Shown here in pieces: positions 32,901 to 39,400 of a stretch of 43,077 nt of DNA (within the stretch, counting starts at the first letter, position 1; each line of letters begins with the position of its first letter). The translations under genes and the position numbers were made by a program. A model generated the notes under the pieces. That model saw only the letters and a program-made list of their open reading frames with translations. It was not told where the DNA came from and made no database searches. Origin of the DNA: CAYNDL01 sp964396115. Lineage in GTDB: Bacteria; Patescibacteriota; Andersenbacteria; UBA10190; CAIZMI01. The stretch is from positions 1 to 43,077 of the forward strand of contig CAYNDL010000002.1 in the NCBI GenBank assembly GCA_964396115.1, written 5' to 3'.

Positions 32901-33246
32901 TTACTTGTCGGGCCGAGCTTTCGCTGCCGAATACTTGCTTACCATCTGGCCCAAGGACTGGTTGTCCTTTATCGTCCACTTGCGGAACACCTGCACGTCT
33001 AAAATATTTACTGACCATTATATCGGTCGCTACCTGGCTCCAATCAGCCGGGACCTCCGCGTCATTTTTTTCGAAGATGGCTCGCCCCGACTCATCCCTT
33101 ATACGGGAAGTTCTCTTGTCCCACTTTACAGTATCGAAAGGATTTTCTCCGACCTTTGTAAAATATCTATTAATTTTTATTCCTTTTACTTTTCCGGTTC
33201 CCGCGCTGGCCGGTGTTGCTGTTTCTGGGTTAGAAGAAGCAGACAT
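29965..33246 (-). CDS. nrdJ: Adenosylcobalamin-dependent (class II) ribonucleoside-diphosphate reductase
   Basis: Makes deoxyribonucleotides using a cobalamin-derived radical, with no oxygen need. 1093 residues. Visible: the substrate-site Cys in SACFIQSV, FKYGSGTGTNFS, NPCSEYVFLDDTACNLAS (the Asn-x-Cys-x-Glu radical site), LAPTGTIG, a C-terminal TSCPD-type segment, and a terminal zinc-ribbon (KCPQCGS...CKKCMDCG) typical of larger NrdJ. The start is ATG 33246 with an excellent ribosome binding site, AAGGAGGT (33253-33260). Two NrdR boxes lie upstream at 33341 and 33373. Confidence 0.97.
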   Translation of the reverse strand: MSASSNPETATPASAGTGKVKGIKINRYFTKVGENPFDTVKWDKRTSRIRDESGRAIFEKNDAEVPADWSQVATDIMVSKYFRRAGVPQVDDKGQPVLGPDGKQVFGSESSARQVIKRLTNCWRSWGEKYGFFASPEDAKVFEEELQYTLIHQMTAPNSPQWFNTGLALSYGIKGPGQGHYYVDPDDGQLKESTDAYSRPQTSACFIQSVRDTLLEEGGIMDLVMREARVFKYGSGTGTNFSHLREEGAPLSGGGQSSGLMSWLRIFDRAAGAIKSGGTTRRAAKMVILNVDHPDIEQFIQWKANEEKKVAALVAAGYPSDFNGEAYQTVSGQNSNNTVRVPNEYLDAVEKDGEWKLVSRVPGRGIVKTVQARKIWREIADAAWKSADPGLQYDTTIQEWHTCPNSGRINATNPCSEYVFLDDTACNLASINLAKYVDKETGRFNTDAYVHTIRLWTMVLEISVLMSQFPSKEIAANTYKFRTLGLGYANLGTLLMLWGIPYDSPKARAIAGALTATMTGEAYGTSAQMADVFGPFAEFSKNRDAMLRVIRNHRRVAYASPENEYESLTIKPVSIDPEICPVDLRDAARKAWDRALELGEKYGYRNAQVSVLAPTGTIGLLMDCDTTGIEPDFALVKFKKLAGGGYFKIVNQSVPRALKSLGYSDGQIEDIIRFATGTLSFNNTKTINRESLLAKGFSDEDITRIEKQLPGVFTLAMAFSTGVLGDTLLEKLHLEEKAKENPMLDVLSELGFTEDQIDAANEEICGHMTTEGAPHLKPEHYPVFDCANKCGPKGERYIASEGHIRMLAAVQPFVSGSISKTINMPNEASVEDIEDAYMLGWKLGLKCNALYRDGSKLSQPLSTKAKGKENKEEVCEKIVEKVVEKVVERPHRVKLPRERQAVTRKVNLAGQEFYVTVGMYPDGKPGEVFITMSQEGTFASGMADAFAKILSIALQYGVPLNNVIRQLRHMRFAPDGFTGDPDLPTASSVVDFLAQWLDRTFPDGSWRQTARLPFPEKSEEEPEQEEGEAAPVSIEKLENTQSMFSARKEVKEKEDVSSFGFTGDKCPQCGSMRMVQNGTCKKCMDCGETTGCS

Positions 33247-33340
33247 TAGGTGACCTCCTTTTGTCTTTATGAATGAATGTTCACTATTGTTTTTGTTGAT
33301 TTTTTGGCAAAAAATCTCCTGTTAGGACATTTTTTGTCAG

Positions 33341-33356
33341 TCCTACATATAGTGGT
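33341..33356 (-). promoter_or_regulatory. NrdR box 1 upstream of nrdJ
   Basis: CCACTATATGTAGG on the minus strand fits the NrdR consensus ACACTATATATAGTGT. It lies downstream of the -10. Its partner is 32 bp away, three helical turns, the usual NrdR spacing. Confidence 0.75.
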
Positions 33357-33372
33357 GTATTTTTTACACCGC

Positions 33373-33388
33373 TACTACATATAGTTTT
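33373..33388 (-). promoter_or_regulatory. NrdR box 2, overlapping the nrdJ -10
   Basis: AACTATATGTAGT on the minus strand. It overlaps the -10 TATATG, so bound NrdR (a dATP/ATP-sensing repressor) would block transcription. Confidence 0.75.
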
Positions 33389-33407
33389 TTGAAGGCTTTT
33401 TCCACAA
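33378..33407 (-). promoter_or_regulatory. Promoter of nrdJ
   Basis: TTGTGG (33402-33407), 18-bp spacer, TATATG (33378-33383) on the minus strand. The rest of the 294-bp region 33247-33540 holds a GGTGTA/TACACC hairpin between the two NrdR boxes and nothing else I recognise. Confidence 0.5.
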
Positions 33408-33540
33408 CTCTCTCTAGCCAATAACAAGTATACTCCTTCGTTTTTGGCATGTTGAGTATCCGCTTGTACCTTGATGGATATTGGCATTGGCTAGCCACGA
33501 TTCGAAGAAAAGTTTACTGTATTAAAGCAAATTCAAATAA

Positions 33541-33612
33541 GCCCCCGTAGCTCAATGGATAGAGCAAGCCCGTCCTAAGGGCGAGATGGAGGTTCGATTC
33601 CTTTCGGGGGTA
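33541..33612 (+). tRNA. tRNA-Arg (anticodon CCU)
   Basis: Acceptor GCCCCCG/CGGGGGT, D stem GCTC/GAGC, anticodon loop GTCCTAA, T arm GGAGG-TTCGATT-CCTTT with two G-U pairs, discriminator A. CCA is not encoded. The 27-43 pair is a mismatch. Confidence 0.95.
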
Positions 33613-33657
33613 CAAACTAGAAAATTGCCAACTGCTTGGCATTTTTCAGTTTGTACC
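33611..33657 (+). terminator. Trailer hairpin/terminator of tRNA-Arg (copy 1)
   Basis: GTACAAACT pairs with AGTTTGTAC around an inner hairpin TGCCAA-CTGC-TTGGCA, followed by a T-run. It starts inside the tRNA acceptor 3' end. A 42-bp copy lacking GAAAA occurs at 33752-33793. Confidence 0.8.
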
Positions 33658-33751
33658 AGGCGGAGCCATGTCCAAGTTTGTCCCGAAGGGACAAGGCGAG
33701 GACGGCGAGCCGGGGTCGCGCAAAATTTACGTCGGTAAATTTATGCGTGAC
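33658..33751 (+). repeat. tRNA-3'-end-associated element D core (tRNA-Arg)
   Basis: 94-bp GC-rich core. It starts AGGCGGAGCCATGTCC and ends ATGCGTGA, matching the cores at tRNA-Leu and tRNA-Val, and contains the hairpins TTGTCCC-GAA-GGGACAA and AAATTTAC-GTC-GGTAAATTT. It is flanked by AGTTTGTA and TACAAACT, an 8-bp inverted repeat derived from the tRNA trailer. Confidence 0.75.
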
Positions 33752-33793
33752 TACAAACTATTGCCAACTGCTTGGCATTTTTCAGTTTGTACC
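33752..33793 (+). repeat. Trailer hairpin of tRNA-Arg, second copy
   Basis: Direct copy of 33611-33657 apart from a 5-nt deletion, including the inner TGCCAA-CTGC-TTGGCA hairpin. Confidence 0.9.
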
Positions 33794-33795
33794 TA

Positions 33796-33827
33796 GCCCC
33801 AAGGGACCGATTCCTTTCAGGGGTATA
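33796..33827 (+). repeat. Displaced copy of the tRNA-Arg 3' end with minihelix potential
   Basis: 33808-33827 matches tRNA-Arg 33595-33614 at 18 of 20 positions (period 213 bp). With AGCCCC just before it, the segment can fold into an acceptor-like stem (GCCCC/GGGGT) joined to a 5-bp T-stem with a 7-nt loop (ACCGATT). Confidence 0.8.
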
Positions 33828-33890
33828 AGCAAGGTAAGCTTGGTCGCTTAGGTATCTTCAATAAATTTCCTGTCCAAGTAGAATGATTGC

Positions 33891-34526
33891 ATGACTCCGG
33901 TACGCGCGACATTTGAATTAGAAAGAGAACTTTGGGGGAAGGGCTTCAGGTCTGTGGCTGGCGTAGACGAGGTTGGGATGGGTTGTTTAGCGGGGCCAAT
34001 CATAACCGCTGCTGTAATTTTGCCCGTAGAAGTTAGGATAGATTTGTTGCGGGATTCGAAGACCCTTTCCGCAAAACAACGGGAAAAGATTGCAGAAGAA
34101 ATTAAAGCCAAGGCCGTCTCGTGGTCTATTGGGGAGGCTACATTGGACGATATAAGCAAGCTTAACCTTCACTGGGCGGATATTGAAGCAATGAAGAAGG
34201 CGTTAGCTTCTTTAACTGTTCAACCGGATGCAGTGCTGTCTGACGGTTTTGAGATCCCCGGTCTTGCTTGTTATCACAAGGCCATTATTAAAGGTGACAG
34301 GAAAAGCCGGAGTATTGCAGCAGCCTCAATTATTGCCAAGGTACACAGGGATTCATTAATGAACGATTTTGAACAACAATATCCGGGATACGGTTTCGCA
34401 CAAAATAAGGGATACGGTACGAAGGTTCACTTAGAAGCACTTCAAAAAAACGGCCCATGTCCTATTCATAGACAAAGTTTTGCGCCAGTGATGATGCTTA
34501 AACAGGGAACGCTTTTAGCTAATTAA
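33891..34526 (+). CDS. rnhB: Ribonuclease HII
   Basis: Cleaves RNA in RNA/DNA hybrids and removes single misincorporated ribonucleotides. 211 residues. VAGVDEVGMGCLAGPI carries the first catalytic acidic pair (DE). The further Asp residues are in LRDSKTLS and AVLSDGFEIPG, and SIAAASIIAKVHRD is the family-specific segment. It ends YGTKVHLEALQKNGPCPIHRQSF. The TAA is followed immediately by the ATG of the next gene. Confidence 0.97.
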   Translation: MTPVRATFELERELWGKGFRSVAGVDEVGMGCLAGPIITAAVILPVEVRIDLLRDSKTLSAKQREKIAEEIKAKAVSWSIGEATLDDISKLNLHWADIEAMKKALASLTVQPDAVLSDGFEIPGLACYHKAIIKGDRKSRSIAAASIIAKVHRDSLMNDFEQQYPGYGFAQNKGYGTKVHLEALQKNGPCPIHRQSFAPVMMLKQGTLLAN

Positions 34527-34946
34527 ATGGTATTTAATAAAATGGAACGGTTTGAAAACGTATTATGGAAAGTTGTCGGGGAAATTCTTGGTGCGGGTAT
34601 TGGGTTATTTGTGATTAATAATCTGTTGAGTTGGCCGATACCTTTTATTACGAGTCGGTTTGCGCTTTATGTACCAATAGCCAATATGGCAATTGTTCTT
34701 ACTACCATACTTAAAATTGCCTACCATGCACTTTCTTGGACACGCTTTCGCTTTGTGTTTCTGGTTGGTTCACACCTGGTTGGTATTTGGTCTTTGTCTA
34801 ACTTGGCCACGATTTTCCCTTTTGACTTTAGCGTTCTGGGTATCAATTTTTTAAACCCACTTGTTCACTTATCACTTATCATTGCGGTATTCGCTTTATC
34901 AATCGCAATTATTGTGGACGTTGTAAGAATATTTTTCCAGCGCTGA
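34527..34946 (+). CDS. Hypothetical four-helix membrane protein
   Basis: 139 residues with four hydrophobic segments (~18-36, 44-66, 75-95, 108-134) joined by short loops. No family is recognised. The start abuts the stop of rnhB; an ATG five codons on is an alternative. Its stop codon (34944-34946) directly abuts that of the convergent metallophosphatase gene (34947-34949), with no terminator between. Confidence 0.7.
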   Translation: MVFNKMERFENVLWKVVGEILGAGIGLFVINNLLSWPIPFITSRFALYVPIANMAIVLTTILKIAYHALSWTRFRFVFLVGSHLVGIWSLSNLATIFPFDFSVLGINFLNPLVHLSLIIAVFALSIAIIVDVVRIFFQR

Positions 34947-36278
34947 TTACTTGCTAAAGCTGAACTCCTGCTGTGCCTCGGCCACACCGTTTTTGTAGTA
35001 TTTTACGTTTACATTGTTGTCGCTAATGGCGACGACCGCGAATCCTGCATAGGACTGGCAGTAATCAACTTTATCCGCACTGCACGTATTTGTTTCTGCG
35101 CCGGCATTTCCAGTAACAAATTGATGGAAGGTCCGTGTGAGGGAAGGAATCCTGGAGTTATCAAGAGTTGTGTGCGCGTAAACATGGACGTGCCCATGGA
35201 ATGAGGCGGTAAGGATGGGATGGTTATTAATCAGATCGATGATTCCAGCGGAAATGGTACCTCCATGGGCAGTATCAATGGGATAAATAGGGCCGTGAAA
35301 GAATAAGAAAGCGTGTGTAACACCACGTGATTCGGCGGCGGTTAAGTCGGAATCAACCCACGCCAATTGGGAGGCAGTTATTTTGTCCGCATTGCCGAGA
35401 ATGTCTACACCGATATAATGCGAATTTCTATAGTCGAATGAATAGGTTAATTCATCTGCACCGGTCATAGAATTAAAATTTGTTCCACCGATCCGTATTG
35501 CGTTCCCTGGCAGGTCAAAGAAATTTTGCCAAACTGAGGCAGTGCCCGAGTCGTGGTTTCCTCTCACGGGAAAAGTAATATCAAACATCCCATTGTTCGT
35601 TCCGCCATTCAACGCGTCCTTCCACGTGTTTCCCGCTATTTCTGTGAATCCTGATGGCACGAGGTCGCCGGTAAACAGCGAAAACACAGGATTTACTTCT
35701 TGTTTTACTCTGGCTGACAGTTGAGCAAGCGCAGCAGTGCCACTTTTTGTGTCTCCCCAAGAAACAAAAGAAAAGGCAACGGGTGTTGGTTGAGGAGTCG
35801 ATGTATCCGAAGAACTTGATCCGCCTCCGCCGCCTCCGCCGTTACTATTTTCCGAGCTTGCCCGCCTTGTTTCCTTCGTGACGGACACGCTGCGTTTTGC
35901 AACGATTTTTTCTTCACCTTTCTTTCCTTCAAAAACTTCAATCGTGGCTTTTCCCACAGGAAAGGTCGACGGGATTTTGAAAGTAATTTTCTTTGTTTTC
36001 GAGCTACTAGCGACAGTTTTGCATGTTTTCTTTTTCTTAATCTCTGAACAAATCTTTATGGTGATGGGCTTGGTTTTTTTGCCTGATGCTTGTATTAAAT
36101 AATTTCCATTGCGCGCAACTGCAATTCTTGGTCCTTTCAACTTTATTTCGGACGCAGAAATGTTGTGAGTAAAAAAAACAGTTGCGACAAAAAGGGATAA
36201 AAGCAAGAAAGAAGCGAAGTATAAATACTTTCTTTTCCTTTGCTTTAACCTGTTGGGTTGTTCCCCAGCTGCTTGCAC
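34947..36278 (-). CDS. Exported calcineurin-like metallophosphoesterase
   Basis: 443 residues. A signal anchor (~17-38) precedes a Lys-rich beta domain, a Gly/Ser linker, and the phosphoesterase domain (~170-435) with FSFVSWGDTKSG, FSLFTGDLVPSG, PVRGNHDSGT, FFHGPIYPI and FHGHVHVYAH. These give the five metal-binding blocks (D-x-x, GD, GNHD, H, GHxH). Related to purple acid phosphatase-like proteins. The start is GTG 36278, six bases after a TATAAT box, so the message is probably leaderless. Confidence 0.9.
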   Translation of the reverse strand: MQAAGEQPNRLKQRKRKYLYFASFLLLSLFVATVFFTHNISASEIKLKGPRIAVARNGNYLIQASGKKTKPITIKICSEIKKKKTCKTVASSSKTKKITFKIPSTFPVGKATIEVFEGKKGEEKIVAKRSVSVTKETRRASSENSNGGGGGGGSSSSDTSTPQPTPVAFSFVSWGDTKSGTAALAQLSARVKQEVNPVFSLFTGDLVPSGFTEIAGNTWKDALNGGTNNGMFDITFPVRGNHDSGTASVWQNFFDLPGNAIRIGGTNFNSMTGADELTYSFDYRNSHYIGVDILGNADKITASQLAWVDSDLTAAESRGVTHAFLFFHGPIYPIDTAHGGTISAGIIDLINNHPILTASFHGHVHVYAHTTLDNSRIPSLTRTFHQFVTGNAGAETNTCSADKVDYCQSYAGFAVVAISDNNVNVKYYKNGVAEAQQEFSFSK

Positions 36279-36284
36279 AAGAGA

Positions 36285-36290
36285 ATTATA
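36285..36290 (-). promoter_or_regulatory. -10 box for the metallophosphatase (leaderless)
   Basis: TATAAT on the minus strand lies 6 nt before the GTG start. This supports the GTG as the true start. The -35 is poor. Confidence 0.5.
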
Positions 36291-36333
36291 ATTTACTTTT
36301 GAAAGCTTGGCTTTACCAATCCGGCTGGTCTGA

Positions 36334-36361
36334 TTGATGTTTTGATTGGATCAGCTATTCT
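36334..36361 (+). promoter_or_regulatory. Promoter of the NUDIX gene
   Basis: TTGATG (36334-36339), 16-bp spacer, TATTCT (36356-36361). A ribosome binding site AAAGGGG lies a few bases before the ATG at 36398. Confidence 0.6.
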
Positions 36362-36397
36362 TTTCTGGGAAATAGCTCTTTTGCAAAGGGGACACAC

Positions 36398-36919
36398 ATG
36401 GAAAGGGACATCTTCATTGGTCAATTTGTTAAGCGTGTTACCGTCGAGGAAAAAGAAACGTCGCATGGAATAAGAACTTATGAGCGGGTGTACATACGTG
36501 ACGGGGTAGTCGTATTTGTCATCCCTAAACCGGGCTATCTTCGTCTGATAAACGAAAAGACCTGGATTGATGACAACTTCCGGCTCAAGCCGGTAACGGG
36601 CTTTATGGATGATGAGGAAACGCCTGAAAATGCTGCCCGGCGAGAATTAGCGGAAGAGACTGGTCTGCATGCTGAATGCTGGCGACAGTTGTACTTCTGT
36701 GAGCGCAGGGGCACAACAAATTACTGTAGGTATTTTTTTCTCGCTTCAGTATTGCAGGAAGGGGAAGCTAATCCGGAACCGAGCGAGACTATAAGAGGAT
36801 GGAAGGACGTTCCTTTTTCTGAAGTCCGTAAGATGGCTCTCCGTGGCCAGTTTGGCACCTCAGAGATGGCCTATGCCACCCTACGTTTGCTCGAAGAAGT
36901 AGGCAGTCCTGTGCCCTAA
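36398..36919 (+). CDS. NUDIX hydrolase
   Basis: 173 residues. The Nudix box is complete: GFMDDEETPENAARRELAEE continuing TGL, which gives G-x5-E-x7-REL-x-EE-x-GL. NUDIX enzymes hydrolyse nucleoside diphosphates linked to another group. The overall pattern resembles ADP-ribose pyrophosphatases, but the substrate cannot be assigned. The terminator begins right at its stop codon. Confidence 0.9.
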   Translation: MERDIFIGQFVKRVTVEEKETSHGIRTYERVYIRDGVVVFVIPKPGYLRLINEKTWIDDNFRLKPVTGFMDDEETPENAARRELAEETGLHAECWRQLYFCERRGTTNYCRYFFLASVLQEGEANPEPSETIRGWKDVPFSEVRKMALRGQFGTSEMAYATLRLLEEVGSPVP

Positions 36920-36938
36920 CCGCCCATGGCGGTTTTTT
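36918..36938 (+). terminator. Intrinsic terminator after the NUDIX gene
   Basis: ACCGCC-CAT-GGCGGT stem and a T-run, starting at the stop codon. Confidence 0.8.
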
Positions 36939-36955
36939 ATATTCATGAGGGATAC

Positions 36956-36984
36956 TTGCATAAAATATGGTTTTACTTTATTCT
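36956..36984 (+). promoter_or_regulatory. Promoter of rpmF
   Basis: TTGCAT (36956-36961), 17-bp spacer, TATTCT (36979-36984), ending 10 nt before the ATG, so the transcript has almost no leader. Confidence 0.6.
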
Positions 36985-36994
36985 TTTTCGAGTT

Positions 36995-37246
36995 ATGTCA
37001 GGTGGATTACCCAAAAAACGCAAACCCAGTGGCCGTCGCAATCAGCGCCGCGCCCATATAAAGGTTGCTTTGACTTCCACTGCTGCATGTCCGCAGTGCA
37101 AGACTCCTATTCCGGCACATACAGCCTGTCCTGTATGTGGTACGTACCGCGGCAGAACTGTGATCGATGTCGCCGCAGCTGAAGAAAAGAAACTCAAGAA
37201 AGAGAAGGAACGAAAGAGAGAAGCTGCAGAGCAGGGCAGAGCATAA
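36995..37246 (+). CDS. rpmF: 50S ribosomal protein L32
   Basis: 83 residues from the ATG at 36995. The open frame runs upstream without support. The basic N-terminus LPKKRKPSGRRNQRRAH and the zinc-type CPQCKTPIPAHTACPVCG knuckle (C-x2-C, C-x2-C) are those of L32. A Lys/Glu-rich tail is longer than in most L32 proteins. It has its own promoter and a strong terminator. Confidence 0.93.
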   Translation: MSGGLPKKRKPSGRRNQRRAHIKVALTSTAACPQCKTPIPAHTACPVCGTYRGRTVIDVAAAEEKKLKKEKERKREAAEQGRA

Positions 37247-37264
37247 TTTGATAAATTCCAAAGG

Positions 37265-37292
37265 AAATAGCGGTTTTAAAACCGCTATTTTT
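37265..37292 (+). terminator. Intrinsic terminator after rpmF
   Basis: AAATAGCGGTTTT / AAAACCGCTATTT, a near-perfect stem with a T-run. Confidence 0.85.
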
Positions 37293-37329
37293 GTTATAAC
37301 TTTTAACAGTAACCATTAAGTAAGAAAAT

Positions 37330-37698
37330 ATGCCCGATGAGCGTCAGGTAGCCCAGGATGAAGAAAAGAAGACATACTCATTATTTATTGGGCGTTGGCA
37401 GCCTTTCCACGATGGGCACAAGGCAATGATTGATTTAGTGATTAACGAGGGAAAATCGGTCTGTATTGTTCTTAGGGACACAAGGAAAGATGCAAGTAAC
37501 CCTTTTTCAGTTGAAGAACGAATTGAAATGATCCGAAAAGTGTATCCAGACGAAGATACTGTAAAGATCATTGTTATTCCTGACATTTCCGAAGTCTGTT
37601 ACGGACGAAAGGTCGGTTACGGTATTCGAGAGATCAGGTTAGGCGAAGAACTGGAAACGATAAGCGGTACGAAAATAAGGGAGAAGATGGGATTATGA
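37330..37698 (+). CDS. Nucleotidyltransferase of the NMNAT/cytidylyltransferase family
   Basis: 122 residues. SLFIGRWQPFHDGHKAMI has the G-R-x-x-P-x-H-x-GH nucleotide-binding motif of the HIGH superfamily, and ISGTKIREKMG is the matching C-terminal ISGTxxR motif. Short for a NMNAT (usually 170-200). Substrate unknown: it could adenylylate or cytidylylate a phosphorylated small molecule. It overlaps the next gene by 4 bp (ATGA), so the pair probably acts in one pathway. Confidence 0.85.
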   Translation: MPDERQVAQDEEKKTYSLFIGRWQPFHDGHKAMIDLVINEGKSVCIVLRDTRKDASNPFSVEERIEMIRKVYPDEDTVKIIVIPDISEVCYGRKVGYGIREIRLGEELETISGTKIREKMGL

Positions 37699-38141
37699 TA
37701 ATTTGGCTATTTGGGCAATCCGGGAGCGGCAAAAGTACAATTGCAAAGCATTTAAAAACAAAAGAAGAGTTTAAACGCAGCATCATTTTAGATGGCGATG
37801 AAATGAGATATGCGATATCGGAAAATGCAGCATTTTCCCGAGAAGACCGGCATAACCACAACCTCCGTGTAGCGCGTCTTGCTAAGGTGCTGGATGAGCA
37901 AGGCCACACAATTATTGTGTCCGTGATAACTCCTTTTAACGAAACCAGGAAAGAAATTAGCAAAATCATTGACCCCACTTTCGTTTGGGTTTGGCGGGAA
38001 GGATTTGAAAGTAAGGAAGACAGACCGTTCGAAGACCCTCGCGACAATTTTTATAAACTAGACAATTCCAATAGATATCTTGATGAGGTCGTTGAAGAAC
38101 TGATCAAACATATTAAAAGGGGAGTAGTAGTTAATAAGTAA
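37695..38141 (+). CDS. Adenylylsulfate-kinase-like P-loop kinase
   Basis: 148 residues. P-loop GQSGSGKST (~7-15), IILDGDEMRYAIS (~33-45; compare LDGDxxR of CysC) and FSREDRHNHNLRVARLAKVL (~53-72; compare FSxxDRxENIRR) make the CysC fold clear. The usual CysC role is phosphorylating APS to PAPS, but no sulfate-activation gene is in the window. With the overlapping nucleotidyltransferase, a different substrate (a sugar or polar head group) is possible. Confidence 0.82.
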   Translation: MIIWLFGQSGSGKSTIAKHLKTKEEFKRSIILDGDEMRYAISENAAFSREDRHNHNLRVARLAKVLDEQGHTIIVSVITPFNETRKEISKIIDPTFVWVWREGFESKEDRPFEDPRDNFYKLDNSNRYLDEVVEELIKHIKRGVVVNK

Positions 38142-38154
38142 GAAGACTCTCTCC

Positions 38155-38183
38155 TTGCGCGGAAGACAAATTATGCTTAATCT
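38155..38183 (+). promoter_or_regulatory. Possible promoter of nusB
   Basis: TTGCGC (38155-38160), 17-bp spacer, TAATCT (38178-38183), 42 nt before the nusB ATG. Confidence 0.4.
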
Positions 38184-38225
38184 TCAAGAGTAAATATCAC
38201 TAATAATTGCTCTCTAGTCCTTTAT

Positions 38226-38663
38226 ATGGCCAACCGTCACTTAAGCAGAAGTATCGCAATGCAGTCTCTATTCGAGTGGGATTTTCACGGAAGAAAACAA
38301 AACTCGATTAAAGACATCATTAAACACAATATCGAGGAGTTCGCACCAGGGATGGATGACCCATCCTTTATTTACGACCTTACCCAAGGCGTTGCAGAAC
38401 ACGCTGATGAAATCGACGGAATGATCCAAAAAATGGCTCCTGAATGGCCATTGGAGTCAATAACCACAGTGGACCGTAACATTCTTCGTCTTGGAATATA
38501 CGAGTTGAAATTCAGTAATGCCCCGGATGTTCCTCCGAAAGTCGCGATTAACGAATCGATCGAGTTGGCAAAAACATTTGGTGGAGCATCTTCGGGAAAG
38601 TTTGTGAACGGAATATTGGGAGCCATTTACAAGGAAATGGGAGAGCCGCGAAAGGAGGAATAA
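38226..38663 (+). CDS. nusB: Transcription antitermination factor NusB
   Basis: 145 residues, all helical. It forms the antitermination complex with NusE/S10 on rRNA. RHLSRSIAMQSLFEWDF at the N-terminus, VDRNILRLGIYEL (~80-92) and VAINESIELAKTFGGASSGKF (~101-121) are the family signature blocks. It ends 4 bp before rnc and holds the rnc ribosome binding site in its last codons. Confidence 0.96.
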   Translation: MANRHLSRSIAMQSLFEWDFHGRKQNSIKDIIKHNIEEFAPGMDDPSFIYDLTQGVAEHADEIDGMIQKMAPEWPLESITTVDRNILRLGIYELKFSNAPDVPPKVAINESIELAKTFGGASSGKFVNGILGAIYKEMGEPRKEE

Positions 38664-38667
38664 GAAG

Positions 38668-39396
38668 ATGAATGAAAAGGACGACTTAGTGGTTTTGCAG
38701 GATCGTCTGGATGTTAAGTTCAAAGACTTAACATTTTTGCAAATTGCCCTCACTCACAGGTCATTTTTGAACGAAAATCCGGAAACAAAGCTACCTCACA
38801 ATGAAAGGATGGAATTTCTGGGGGACGCTGTCCTTGAACTTGCCGTTACTGAACACCTCTATAAAACGTACAATATGCCCGAAGGAGACCTAACAAATTT
38901 GCGAGCTGCTATCGTACGAGGCGAAATGCTAAGCAAGATTGCTCAAAAATGGGATCTGGACAAACACCTTCGACTTTCAAAGGGTGAACGGCGCGACACT
39001 GGCAAAGCGAGACAATATATTCTAGCGAATGCCGTTGAAGCTGTAATTGGTGCTGTCTATTTGGATCAAGGTTATGGTGCGGCCGAAGCTTTGGTTAAGA
39101 GGGATGTAATCTCTCAACTGCCAGATGTTATGCAGAAAGGTCTGCATATTGATGCAAAAAGCCATTTTCAAGAACTTGCCCAGGAGAAATACCGTGAAAC
39201 ACCGACTTATAAAATTCTTTCGGAAACTGGTCCCGACCACGCAAAGGAATTCATGGTGGGCGCCTTTCTGGGATCGCAAATATGGGGGGAGGGAAAGGGG
39301 ACGAGTAAACAGGAAGCTGAGCAATCAGCAGCTAGGTCGGCGCTTGCGAAGTTAGAAAAAGACGACAGAGCGAAGAAGCGTCGTCAGAAAAAATAA
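38668..39396 (+). CDS. rnc: Ribonuclease III
   Basis: Cleaves double-stranded RNA in rRNA maturation and mRNA control. 242 residues. The signature NERMEFLGDAVLELAV (~46-61) carries Glu and Asp of the metal site. The downstream EAVIGAVYLD holds the other acidic residues, and a C-terminal dsRBD starts HFQELAQEKY and ends KQEAEQSAARSAL. The ribosome binding site AAAGGAGG (38651-38658) is the best in the right half of the window. Confidence 0.97.
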   Translation: MNEKDDLVVLQDRLDVKFKDLTFLQIALTHRSFLNENPETKLPHNERMEFLGDAVLELAVTEHLYKTYNMPEGDLTNLRAAIVRGEMLSKIAQKWDLDKHLRLSKGERRDTGKARQYILANAVEAVIGAVYLDQGYGAAEALVKRDVISQLPDVMQKGLHIDAKSHFQELAQEKYRETPTYKILSETGPDHAKEFMVGAFLGSQIWGEGKGTSKQEAEQSAARSALAKLEKDDRAKKRRQKK

Positions 39397-39400
39397 GCCC

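Noticed and set aside
33247..33410. Cobalamin riboswitch before nrdJ
   Set aside because: No B12-box-like conserved core is visible; NrdR boxes explain the conserved blocks.
33284..33487. 67-residue open frame on the minus strand upstream of nrdJ
   Set aside because: It covers the nrdJ promoter and both NrdR boxes, has no family resemblance and no ribosome binding site.
11780..33830. CRISPR array or IS element to explain the tRNA-linked repeats
   Set aside because: The repeats are not regularly spaced units with spacers, and there is no transposase or Cas gene near them.
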